Assembly (NCBI RefSeq): GCF_000715075.1
Contig: NC_134088.1
Location: forward strand, 2,480,001-2,544,000
Length of the DNA stretch: 64,000 nucleotides
DNA from: Nicotiana tabacum
Taxonomy: Eukaryota; Streptophyta; Magnoliopsida; Solanales; Solanaceae
Direction: 5' to 3'
The notes beneath the pieces are model-generated. The model saw only the letters and a program-made list of their open reading frames with translations. It ran no database searches and was not told where the DNA came from. Within the stretch, counting starts at the first letter, position 1, and each line of letters starts with the position of its first letter. Positions 46,321 through 58,319 of the stretch are shown piece by piece. A program made the position numbers and the translations under genes.

Positions 46321-46525
46321 GGATCGGGTTGCACTCTGCAACAATATTGTATTTGGATCGGGTTGCACGCCGCAAATAATATTATATTTGGATCGGATTG
46401 CACGCCGCAACAACATTATAATTGGATCGGGTTGCACGCCACAACAATGATAAATGATATGGATCCGGTTGCACGCTGTAATAGTGTCTTTATGATTTGG
46501 ATTGGGTTGCGCACCGCAACAATAA
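46321..46525 (+). repeat. Tandem GGATCGGGTTGCACGCCGCA array in LTR
   Basis: Six units at 33-38-bp spacing (46321, 46354, 46389, 46423, ~46460, ~46498), each GGATCGGGTTGCACGCCGCA plus an AT-rich spacer of varying length. One isolated similar unit is at 56463 in the LTR 54323-58119. Confidence 0.8.
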
Positions 46526-47253
46526 ATGATAAAAGTGGTTATTGATTGGTTACAGTTTCCTTATTCTTTCTGCCACAAATTTTAAATTGTTCTTTATGCT
46601 TTTCTCCCGAGTTACTGTTGGTATATGATATTCCCCTGTAGCATGTCCCGCCTCCATCCTTAATTATATATTTCTGTTTTATTTTCCGTTGTATATAATA
46701 TAACTGCAAAGGTTTATTTGGCAGTCTGGTCCTAGCCTCGTCACTACTTCGCCGGGGTTAGGCTAGGCACTTACCAGCACATGGGGTCAGTTGTATTGAT
46801 ACTACACTGTGCACTGTGTGCAGATCCCGGAGCAGCAGCATTTGGACCTTAGCTTGGGTGACTGCCTTCAGTCCAGTCGGAGATTCCGAGGTAGTCCTGC
46901 AGGCGTCCACAGGCCCTGGCGTCTCCCTCTATCCCTTCATCATGTTTCATTTACATATTTCAGAAACAGTGTATTATTTATTTTTCAGACCTGGTTTGTA
47001 GTAACTCTAGACTATCTGTGAAGCATGACACCAGTTCTGGGTAGATTTTGTTGAAGATGTTGTATTGGATATATATTCAAATGGTTTTATTGATTCTTCC
47101 GCTTGTTTAAAATTCCGCTGTTTATAAGCTATTGTTTCATAATTGTGAAGGATTAAAAAATGAACAAGACAATTTGTTTAAGGATTGGCTTGCCTAGCTC
47201 TCATTAGTAGGCGTCATCACGACTCCCGAGGGTGAAAAATCTGGGTCGTGACA

Positions 47254-47675
<422 letters not shown>

Positions 47676-49161
47676 TCAATTACATGCATCTATATCAAAG
47701 GACAAAGTGTTTGCCGAAGTATCAAAAGTTAATCCGACACCTTGAAGTTGATAACTTCCTAATATTGCGAAGGATCTATCCCAACCCGCAAAAGCCAGAC
47801 AATATTGTCCACGCAAGTGCAGAATAACTCGTTCTTTTGCTAGTAACAACATGTTACTCGGGCTTACGCTACCAAAGTACAACTTCACAACAGGAAAGTT
47901 AAGTTCACGACCACTCGGATCCTCTTTATAGCAAGTGTCTAAAGGTCCTGCAGCTGGAGTATCAACCAAAGGAATATCTCGTACTTCTTCTCTAAATATG
48001 TAACGAAATATAGTGTAAAACTCCTGAGGAAAGTAGGAAATAACTGTTCCTGTATCCACGAAGATTCCACCGGTCAAATCTTTTTTAAAGTTCCACCATG
48101 ATGGGCTCAGTTCAACTTCCCTATCATTAATGAAAACTTTATAAAGATTGACAAAGTAAAACGAAGGATACTTGATATTTAGTAATAGTTTTGCTGATGT
48201 TGCTCTTGGCCATTTGGTTGTATGGAAGTTAAGTGAAGATCCTGTTGCTGAATAAAATCCAGGGAGACACATGGACATTAAATCCGCTCCAAATTGTGTT
48301 GGTAAAGAATATCCACCCATGATTTTTCTACGCCCAAGGCCAGCAATTCCAGAATATTCACCACTAAAAGTAGTTCCACTTGTTTGATCTTTGCTACATC
48401 CAAATATAATCCTAACTGGTCTTTGGTCTAAAACAAAAGTAATCACATCATCTGCCATAAAACCTTTTGTTCTTGCTCCATCCCCGTATTTAACATAATA
48501 GGTACAACTATGATCACTAGTACACTTATAACTTAGGTCCAAATCTTCTAAACATCTTTCTCCATGTAAAAAGCAATTTTCGGAATACTTTCGACTCTGT
48601 GGAAACATATAAAGGCTGAAGTTTTTGTTTGTAATACTTATTTGGCTCACATGGTCCGCATTGCCACCAAACTACATCACTTCCGGTGTCTATTAGCAAG
48701 AAATTTCTAACTTCTTGACTACCAAGCCTAAAAGATGCAACATACTCACCATTTGCGAAGTATGTACTTGTTGATTTTGGAACCTTTTCGCGGTCAATCT
48801 TGCTCCCTTGCGCGTTGTGTTGCCTTGTCAGAGTTTCATTTTCACCAATTCGATTTTCATTTTCAATAATCGATGCCAATGAACTTGCTCTAGCATGACT
48901 TCGAGCAAGTCTATTTTCAAGTAATGAGTCGTAATCCTTGAACTTTGATTTTTTAAATACATCACGATGGTAAATAGTAAAAGTATAGGATGGCATTGGT
49001 GGATCTCGAAGCTTAGTCGGATCAATAGACATAAATCTTTCTTTAGCTTTCTTAATAGAAGTGGAGTTAAGGGGTGAAAAATATTTTTCATTGCCCAACA
49101 CTACAAGCAGAATTGAGAAAATAATTGACATCAAAAGGTGAATATAGAGGAAGTTCTCCAT
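47676..49161 (-). pseudogene. Secreted aspartic protease (A1 family, nepenthesin-like), one frameshift
   Basis: The first frame (49161-48526) has a hydrophobic signal peptide (residues 1-23), a prodomain and the first active site LLIDTGSDVVWWQC (DTGS 158-161) with following Cys residues. Near 48590-48600 the reading must change frame by one base. The second frame (to 47676) supplies CTYYVKYGDGARTKG, IIFGCSKDQTSGT, GIAGLGRRKIMGGYSLPTQF, the second active site GGIFVDTGTVISYFP, and a C-terminus ending FDIDACN. Together ~490 codons, the usual size for the plant nepenthesin/CDR1 group of extracellular proteases. No introns seen, as is common there. Both catalytic motifs are kept, so the gene died recently or the frameshift is a sequencing error. 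A truncated inverted copy is at 29628. Confidence 0.85.
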
Positions 49162-49537
49162 TGGTTTAGAACTTAGTGTAGGAAATTATTTTTCTAATTG
49201 CTTGATTTTGAATATATATGTCTACCTCTGCTTACAATCATCAATTTCATGTCAAAATTGTAGACAGTTAATCAAGGAATTAGTTCTCGATAAAGCTAAT
49301 ATTAGATTTTTTTTTTCCTTTTTCCATAATTGCACAAAGGATCAGATTTCGACAACTATATAATTTTTTGCAAATGAATTCATTTTTTTTTTCATTTTTC
49401 ACGATCATTGTTCCTAAATAGAGGGCATAAAATCTAATAACATAGTCTGGAATCTATGCTATTAAGGAACTTTATTAATGTAGTATCATCATTTTACTAT
49501 AACTTGCAAGTTTTCGCTGGATCTAATTTGTCATATA
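49162..49537 (-). promoter_or_regulatory. Upstream region of the aspartic protease gene
   Basis: The conserved counterpart of 29243-29627 in the left copy, including AAAATGATGAT and AACTTGCAAG landmarks and the start context ACCAATGGAGAAC. A hAT-like element cuts the promoter ~375 bp above the ATG, so regulation of this copy probably differs from the ancestral state. Confidence 0.55.
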
Positions 49538-52500
49538 TAGGGCTGTTCAAAAGCGAACACTAACAGTTAACTAAACTGACCAGATAGTTTATTGGTTTAT
49601 TGGTATCGGGTTATCGGGGTAATGATTGGTGAACAGATTGAGCTTTTATAATTAACAGCTTAACATTTTTATATTTACACTTTATATATATGGGATCAAC
49701 AGAAGTTACAGGAGGAAAATAAATGGAAATGCCTTCAAGTTTTAGTTAAGTTTTGTAGGTGTAGGGGATTCCAATTGTATATAAGTTTTCAGTCAATCTG
49801 ACCAATTTTCATGTAACGATCCGACCGGTCGTTTTGAACATTTGCACTCTGTTCAGCTATTTGAAGTCTTGAGCAGCATCGTATGATGTATTATGACCTG
49901 TGTGAACTGTCAGTTTTGGTTTTCAAGTTATTCGGTAGTGATTTGGAAGAATGAATTTCATGGTTGAAGTTTTAAGTTGGAAGAGTTAATCAAATTTTAC
50001 TTTTTAGTACCTGACCTTGGATTGGAGTTTTGACAGTTCTGTTAGGTCCGGATGGTGATTTTGGACTTGGGCGTATGCCTGGATTTACATTTGGATATTT
50101 CTAGAAGGATTCCACACTAATTGGCGAAAGTTGGAAATTTACAGTGTTTGAATCAACGGAGAACCTTTTCTTCTGCATGAATCGATATTATTCCATTCCA
50201 AATCCTTCCCGATACCTCCCAAGGAAATTCTCGAATTTGGATCCCAAATTGATGGGTTTGGAAAGTTCATAAGTTTGACCAAAAATTGACTTTGAGGATA
50301 ACGGATTCGGATTTTGGTTTCGAGAATAAGAATAGCTTCGTTATGTTATTTAGGAGTTGTGTGCAAAATTTGAGTTCATTTCGGGTTGATTTGATATGTT
50401 TCGGCGCGAGTTTGGAAAGTTCAAAGTTCATTCAAGTTCGAATTGAGGTGTGATTCGTTGTTTTGTTGTTGTTATGTGTAATTTGAGGTCTCGAGTAGGT
50501 CCGTATTATGTTATAGGACTTGCTGGTATATTTAGATGGGGTCCCGAGTGGTCTAGGTGAGTTTCGGATGAGGTTCGGATCGTTTGGAGCCTTGTTGAAG
50601 TTGCTGAAGTGTTTGGTTACTGATGTCTACACACCTGCACATGAGGGACCGCATGTGCGTGCTCGCGAAAGCGTGAAGCTGGTCGCAAAAGTGGTTCTAC
50701 AGGCACAGAAGCACGATCGCAGATGCGACCCTAGTAATCGTAGAAGCGGCCACTGGTGGCCAAGGATGTCTCGTAGGTGCGTGACTTTGTTCCGCAGAAG
50801 CGAAGGTCGCAGGTGTGACCTACTGTCCGCAAATGTGGAAACGCTGGGTAGAATGCTTTAAGTTCGAGGGTTTGGCCATTTTTATCACATATTGAGCTAT
50901 AAACTTCGGAATTGAGTGATTTGGAAGCAAATTTCATCACAAGGATTGAGGTAAGCGTTTCTATACTCGTTTTTGGATATATTTCATGAGTCTATCTTCA
51001 ATTTTGGCATTTGGATTATGAATTTTAAAGAGAAAATTGGAGGTTTTTGTTTAAAATTTCATAAAGCGAATTTTTGAGTTTTGAACACCGATTTGGAGTC
51101 GGATTTGAGCGAAACTAGTATGGTTGGACTCGTAATTGAACGGGTTGTCGGAATTTTAAGTTTCGTCGGGTTCTAAGGTGTGGGACCGAGTTTGACTTTT
51201 TGATCGATTTTGGGCTTTTGATTAAGGATTCGAACTTTATTATTTGGAATTATTTCCTTAGGCTTTATTTGATGTTCTTGAGTTACTTTTGGTTAGGTTT
51301 GAGCCATTCGGAGTTCGGTACGCGTGGGATGACATTCTTGGAGTATCGTTTGGCTTTCTCGGCATTGGATTTGGCTTGTTCAAGTATGTAACACATCTAA
51401 ACTTGGTGTTGAGGGTATGACCTCGATTATGTGTTATGTGATTGATGTTGAGGTAATGCGCATGCTAGCTGATGGGCGTGTGGGCGTGCATCGTAGTAAC
51501 TGTGGCTTAGTCGATTCCATGAAATGGTATAGCTACCTTATCTGAACATTTCTACTATGCTCTATGTGTTAGAGCACTTGAGCTGTAATTTATGCTAGAA
51601 ATCATGCTTAGGCTATATGCTCGCACTATTGGGATCCATAGAGGTCGTTCCTTGCTATTGAGTTATTTATTTAATTGCAGTTATGTACTCAGACATATTC
51701 ATCGTTACATATCATATCTCAGTTTCTATTATTGTATATTGCCACATCTCATATCATTGACTTGGGCTGCTTAGTATGAGTGTTATGAGCCCGAGATATT
51801 GGAGAGATCGATGAGTGTGAGACCGAGAGCCTAATTGTGAGGTTATTCATACTATAGCATGTTAGTTTTCCGTATAGTACGTGAGTTATCCGTGCGGATC
51901 CAAATATTGATACTATAGTATGTGAGATGTCCATGCAACACATGAGTTTTTCGTGCAGCACGCGAGTTGACCGTGATGAGTATAGTGCTTGGGCTAAAGA
52001 AGCCCCTCTAGAGTCTGCACACCCCCGTGATTGCAGTTGCTAGCAGTTATTATGTTTGGGCTGGATCTGCCCTGTACAGTAGTACTAAGTGACTGAGCGT
52101 GTGGAATGATTGAGCATGATTACTGGAAAGTGTGAGATTATTGAGATTAAGTATTCTAAGAGTGTGAGTACATGCGTTCATAATTGATATACATTGCATT
52201 TGACATGCGTACTTGAACTACATGCATTGAGATGCATTTCCTTTTGCTACATGATTTTGGTGACATTCATGATTTCACATGTATATTGACATGTACACAT
52301 AGAGATATATTTTAATTATGCTATCTGAAAATGAAACATCTTATTTATTGTTGAATGGATTTTAGGGAAAATTCATAGTTTTCGGGCTTACTCATATATT
52401 TGGGGTTTTCGATGAAAGATTTGGGATCTACTGTATACTTGAAAAGCATTGCCTATTTTCGTAACTGTGAATGAGCTGAGTTATTTCTTATACCAACTTT

Positions 52501-53383
52501 ATTATATTGGTATGAGATGTTGCTGGTTATTGGAGTTGGACATTGACTCTTCTCCCGGCTCGTTACTACTTTCAACCTAAGGTTAGGTTTGTTACTTATT
52601 AAGTACATGGGGTCAGTTGTACTCATACTGCACTTCTGCACCTTGCGTGCAGATGTTGGATGTTGATGTAGCTGCGTACCGCGGGAGCTGGATCTAAAGA
52701 TGTACCTGCGTTCCAGTCATAGATGCCTATTGATCTTGGTAGCTTTAGTATTTCAGGTTGGTTCATGTATATTTCAAACATATGGTGTATTTTATTTCAG
52801 ACCAGCTTTGTAAACTCTATATCATAGAAGCTCATCATTTGTACTACCAGTCCTTGGGGAGTTTTATAAAAATTTAGATTTCTCATCTTTGACTGACATC
52901 GGTTTTATTATATCGTATTTTATTGTTAATTGGCTTACCTAGTAGGTTGCATTAGGTGCCATCACGACGATTTAGATTTTTGGTCGTAGCATTTTAGGCT
53001 TTCCCTTTTTTTGATATGAAACAGGATAGCTATGCAAAAAAATACTTATAATAAGTGCAATACAAATTACAAAGTGTGAGCAGATTTTATCATGTATCAA
53101 CAGTTGTTAACAAGCCTGCTAAACTAAAAGGGATGGAACTTATAGTTGAGTCACTTAATCAGGTTTATTTATTTGGTATTCACAAGATTAGGATTGTTCA
53201 AAAAATTTATATTTGATTTAGCCGATAAACCGTCTGATAACTACCCGATAATCGTTAATCCGATACCCATCTGCTCATTGTCTTATTGGATAACTAGCGG
53301 ATTACTACATTTATAATCCGATAATCGATAAGCCAAACTGTTAAGTGTAATTATCCGTCTGATCTGCCCGATAAGCACCTTTA
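49538..53383. mobile_element. hAT-like nonautonomous element, carrying a nested LTR
   Basis: Near-identical 8-bp flanks GTCATATA (49530-49537) and GTCATATC (53384-53391). The undisrupted site is at ~29258 in the left host copy. Ends TAGGGCTGTTCAAAAGC and (reverse) TAAAGGTGCTTATCGGG are weakly inverted. The inner parts are rich in CCGATAA/TTATCGG. Without the nested LTR the element is about 0.66 kb. No transposase. Confidence 0.65.
49812..52991 (+). repeat. Solo LTR nested in the hAT-like element
   Basis: Starts TGTAACGATCCGACCGGTCG, ends TTTTGGTCGTAGCA. Flanks TTTCA/TTTTA are a 4/5 target duplication. Sister of the LTR at 54323 (CGGTCGTTTTGA start). It has a CpG-rich motif cluster at 50650-50835 (GATCGCAGATGCGACC). 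No coding part remains. Confidence 0.78.
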
Positions 53384-54322
53384 GTCATATCATATCTTAC
53401 CTCTATAGTAGCATGTTACTTATAATAGCGCAACGACCATTGTTATTACGTTATGCTATTTGAAAAATTACGTCTCTAATAACCTTATTCATATATAGAT
53501 TTACAGTATTAATTATTATTTTATAATAACACGAAAGTAATCTATTAGTTATATTTTATTGAGGACACGATATTAATAAATTTTGTAAGTTCCGAGGAAG
53601 TGGGGACACATAAGCTCTTGTGAACTTGAATATCTTTTGAAATTTCAAATTAATGGACTTGAAGATCTAAAAAAATGCTATTATAATAACCAACTGTTAT
53701 AACATGCAAAAAAAAAAAAAAGATTATTATAAAGATGTTTAACTGTATTCATATTAGTTTAAGCATCCATCGGCTAGTACAGTGGCTTTGTTAAACACCA
53801 TTTGTCTTTATGAAGAATATGATGCCCGAATCTCATTGTTATCTAATTATTAAGATATTGTTTCTAATTTTAATATTGAGTAACTAAAATAATTTACTTT
53901 CTCAACATTTGAATGTGTATAATTTCTATCTATTTGAAAATTAATTAGTATTAAGTTCAAATAAAATTATTATAGATATTAGATTTAAAAATTGTTTGAA
54001 AATATTAATTTACATGTCGTTGTAAAAACTGCTTGTTTGATGAAGTACACACAAAAAGTTAGCTGCAGTAGTAGCGGTCAAAAGTAATTGTTATGAGGTG
54101 GTGATGTTTGTGGTTGACAGTGATGGCTGATTGTAATAGTTGTGTTGTAGAAGCTAGTGCGGTGGTTTGCAGAGGTGACGAGGTGTGGTAGTTAGTGTAT
54201 TAGTAATGGCCAGGGATGAAGCTACACTTTGGTAAGGATGGTAAATTGGTCATTCTTTGTAGAAAAATTACATTGCATATATAGGTAAGATGTCAGGTTT
54301 TAGCGCTACATAAAAATATTGA
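53384..54322 (-). other. Right arm of host inverted duplication, distal part
   Basis: Reverse complement of 29022-29250 joined to 16328-14927 without the chromovirus and without the MITE. It therefore shows both empty sites. Homology fades near 54230. No coding sequence seen. Confidence 0.75.
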
Positions 54323-57300
54323 TGTGATGACCCAGTCGGTCGTTTTGAGAGTTATAACCCCGTTTCTCCCATTTGTTGCTCATGCCAGAGTCTATCCGGG
54401 TGGGCTCAAGCGAAAGAAGGAGAAGAGAGTTAGCTTTCTGCTGAATGAGCCCAAACAGGAGCGATCAAAGCAAGTTTTGCTGGCCCAATGGCACATTTTG
54501 TGCTTAATAGTTGCTACGTGACTTGTCGGGGTAGTTGGTTCAGTTCCAGGATGTTTCGGAATGAGTTGAGAGACTTAGTGTCAAGGTTGGAAGCTTAAGT
54601 TGAAAAGGTTGACTGGATTTTGACCTATGTGTAAATGACTCCAGAATGAAGTTTTGATGGTTCCTTAGCTCCGTTAGTTGTGGACTTATGAGTATATTCA
54701 GATTGTGATTTAGAGGTCCGTGGTTGAATTAGGCTTGAAATGGTGAAAGTTAAAAATTTAGAAGTTTGATCGAAAATTGATGTTGTGGTTACCGAGCTCG
54801 GTTTGGGGTTCCGGGAGTTAGAGTAGGTCCATTGTGTCATTTATGACTTGTGTGCAAAATTTAAGGCCAATCGGACATGATTTGATAGGTTTCGGCATCA
54901 AATGTAGAATTTAGAAGTTCAAAAGTTCACTAGGCTTTGAATTGATGCGCGATTCCTGGTTTTTGCGGTGTTTGATGTGATTTGAAGGCTCGACTAAGTT
55001 CGTATGATGTTTTGGGACTTGTTGGTATGTTTGGTTGATGTCACAGGAGCCTCGGGTGAGTTCCGGATGGTTAAGGGATCAATTTTGGACTTGGAGGTTG
55101 GATGATGTTTTCTGGTGTCTCTGATCTAGTTTCTTTATACCCGATCGCGTGGACAGGTCCGCAATCACGTAGGCTTAATTGGGCAGTAGAGGACTTTGTT
55201 TGACGCGTTCGCGAGAAGGGGGCTGCGATCGCGTAGTTGTGGGATACATTGAATCGCAAATGTGACTAAGGTCAAGTTTGCGTAGGGTATAGAAAGCAGC
55301 AGCTGGGGTCACGCATTTGTTCTTCGTGATCGCGTGAAGAGGGCCGCGATTGCGTAGGTTGAGGGAAGCAATGCTAAGCGTTCACATGAGGACTGACGCG
55401 TTCGTGTAGGCTTGAATTTTTGGGCAGCTGAGTTGTGCTTCGCGATCGCGAGGCAATTTTCGCGATCGCAATTAAGGACTTCTGAGTAGAATATTAAATC
55501 TAAAAAATGAGGGTTTGAGTTTATTTCAAAATTTGATTTTGGGAGTCGGTTGGAGGCGATCTTTGAAGAGATTTTCAAGTGAGTGATTGGGATAAATGAT
55601 ACTTACTTAGTTTTGGTTAAATTCCATATTTGTGTCTTTGATTTCATCATTTGATTAGTGATTTGGATTGGAAAATTGGGGGGAAACGGAGGAAAGTTCT
55701 TAGGCCGAATTTTGGGGATTTGATCGAGATTTTGGTATCGGATTTGAGTAATTCTTTAGGGCGGATTCATGGTTGAATGGGTGTTCGGATTTTGTGACTT
55801 TTTGGGAATTCAGAGACATGGTCCAGGAGGTCGGCTTTTGAGTTGACTTTTTAACTTTTGACTAAGAACTTAGTAATTTCATATGAAATTAATTCTTTTA
55901 GCTCGTGTTGATTGCATCGAATTGTTTGTGGCTAGATTCGAGGCATTCAGAGGCCATTTCTCGAGGCAATAGCTTGTCGGAGTAGAGATTTGCACAGTAT
56001 GAGGTAAGTAACACTTCTAAACTTGGTTTGAGGGTATGAAACCTCGAATTTCGTGTTATGTGATTGGTGTTGAGGTGATGAGCTTGTGGGCGTGTACTAT
56101 AGGAATTGTGACTTGGTCGATTCCATAGAACTGTATAGTTAATTAATCTTGTCATTATCCATATTTTCACCATGTGTTAGAGCAATTGAGCTGCTAGTCA
56201 TGTTAGAAATCATGCTTAGGCTCCGTGTTGGTACTGTTGGGACCCATAGAGGTCGTATTACATGTTGAATTATTCGCTTAATTTGTCAATTTTTACTCTG
56301 TCACAGCTATTATTTTCATAATATGTCTCAGTCTCGGTTGTCCATTATTTGATACATCATATTGTCCTTGTTTGGGCTGATTATCATGATTTTGGTGAGC
56401 CCGAGAGACTGGAGAGATTAATGAATGACTGAGGCTGAGGATCTATAATGAGTGACATCATGGGATCGGGCTGCACGCTGCAACATATTTTATTGATTCA
56501 TGCCAGGATTTGGCTTATTATAGCGCTTGGCCTTGATCGGCCCCTTTAGAGTCTGCACATCCATAGTGGGTGCAATGCTAGTAGTTATTTATAGTTGGGT
56601 TTAATTTGCCCTGGTTTATTCCATCTCGGCTGGATCTTAGGGGTGAGCATATATTGGGTATAACCGATAGCCCGAACCGATAAAATGTTATTGGGTTATG
56701 GATATTAGGTTATTGGGTAAATAATCGATAACGATTTAATTTTATTTGACTACTGAGTTATCGGTTCGGGTCTCGGTTTGCCCAATTTTATTAACGGTTT
56801 AACCGATAGCCCAATAAGCTTTAACAAAATTATAATTTTACCCACTAAGTATATAAAGGAACCTTATGGTTTCATTCTCTCAATTCTCTCGGCATCTTCA
56901 GACCTTATTCCTTAGAGTAAGTTTTAAACTTTTTAAAATTTCTTATCTTAATTCTTCCGTTAAGATTTGTAGTTCTATACTTTAAAGAATTAATTGTTCA
57001 GATTTTTAGTTTTTCTATTTGTTTCTTTTGTTGCACTGATTCTTTAGTATTTACGAGATTAGGAATTTATTATTTTCCTATTAGTTATGCCTGCCCGCTG
57101 TGAGAGAGTTAATAATATTAGATTGTTGAATGTCTTATTCCTTACTCCTACGAACTTATAACTTTGAAAATTGAGATCCTTCATTGGGATTTTCAAATGC
57201 AAAGAAAGTGTTCTTTTCTAAAGTTGAAATTTAATCCATCTTTTCTTATGAGCAAAAATTTAGTTCCTTTCTCTTAACAATATGATCATGATTTCTATAA

Positions 57301-58119
57301 TAAAAACATGAAAATTTTGGATATGTTTTATTCTTATCGGGTAAACCGATAACCAAACCGATAAGGATCGATAACAGAAAAATCGATACCCGATAACTGA
57401 TATCTTATCGGTTCAGTTATCAGTTTAGCATATTTATAAACTGATAATCGATATGCCGAACCGATAATATTCACAACTAAATCGAACCGACCAATGCCCA
57501 CCCTTACTGGATCTGCCCTGCTCTATGTTAAGTTTATTGCAAAAACCTGAAAGCATGTCTAGATGCTTGTACTTTTATTTGTAAATTATAAATTTCTGAG
57601 ATATCAATGTCATATTTGTTGTAAGTTCCGTACTGTAATACTGCATGTGGATTGTATTACTCAAACGCGTCACTACTTTCAGTCAAAAGGTTAAATTTGT
57701 TACTTATTGAGTTGGTTGTACTCACGCTATACCCTGCATCTCGTGTGCAGATCCGGGTATTTTCGATCATGGCAGTTGCTGATTCACAGAGTACATCCGG
57801 AGATCATTGAGGTAGCTGCTTGGCGTCCTCAGACCTTGACTCTCCTCTGGTATCTTTCAGTTTATTTATTCAGTTCTACTTTCTAGATAGTGTACCAGAC
57901 TATGTCATTATGTAGATGCTCATGTACTCAGTGACACCCCGAGTTTTTGGAAAACTTATGTAATGAGTTATGATATTCTAAACCATTTTATGAGTTTTTT
58001 ATTTATTAAAGATGTGCTAGTATATTTTAAAGTTGAAAGTGTTGGAAATGTTTGAGTTATCTGCTTGCCTAGTACCATGATAAGTTCCATCATGACAGGT
58101 TAGATTTTGGGTCGTGACA
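54323..58119 (+). repeat. 5' LTR of a plus-strand chromovirus, with nested MITE
   Basis: Starts TGTGATGACCCAGTCGG, ends GGGTCGTGACA, followed by the primer site. 3.8 kb, or ~2.9 kb without the hAT MITE. Carries a GATCGCG-rich cluster at 55140-55480 (TTCGCGATCGCGAGG). Confidence 0.85.
56638..57506. mobile_element. hAT-type MITE, clean insertion
   Basis: Perfect 8-bp target duplication CTGGATCT (56630-56637, 57507-57514). Terminal inverted repeats are TAGGGGTGAGCA and TGCCCACCCTTA (one strand each). Both ends hold repeated CCGATAACC/GGTTATCGG sequence. 869 bp, with an inner AT-rich part and no transposase frame. An 8-bp duplication with TA-GGG-TG ends marks the hAT superfamily. Confidence 0.9.
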
Positions 58120-58122
58120 AGT

Positions 58123-58139
58123 TGTTATCAGAGCCTAGG
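58123..58139 (+). other. Primer binding site (initiator-Met tRNA type)
   Basis: TGTTATCAGAGCCTAGG, three bases after the LTR end. One mismatch to TGGTATCAGAGCC. Confidence 0.75.
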
Positions 58140-58319
58140 TTACATAGGTCTCATAAGTCATGAGCAGGTTTAGTAGAGTCTTACAGATCGGTACATTAAC
58201 GGCTGTATTTATCTTGGAGAGGTTGGCAAACCCTTACGAAACTTCACATTCTTGTATTCTTGTCGTGAATATTTGTTGATTCCGGTAAACTAAACATCTA
58301 TTATTTTATTCTCTCATAG

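Larger units (their letters stand above)
44389..47253 (+). repeat. Tekay-like LTR, plus orientation (solo)
   Basis: Starts TGTGATGACCCAAAAGG, ends GGGTCGTGACA. Includes the CGCAAATGCGA cluster (45105-45375), a CCCTTGCCGGGA series and a tandem array at 46321-46525 in place of the usual CACGGCATCACCC array. Neither a body nor a primer site follows, and flanks CAATGT/GAAATC give no target duplication. Confidence 0.8.

Noticed and set aside
52991..53383. TTATCGG/CCGATAA-rich segment as an independent MITE
   Set aside because: It is the right part of the hAT-like element that starts at 49538, separated by the nested LTR. The 8-bp flanks support one element.
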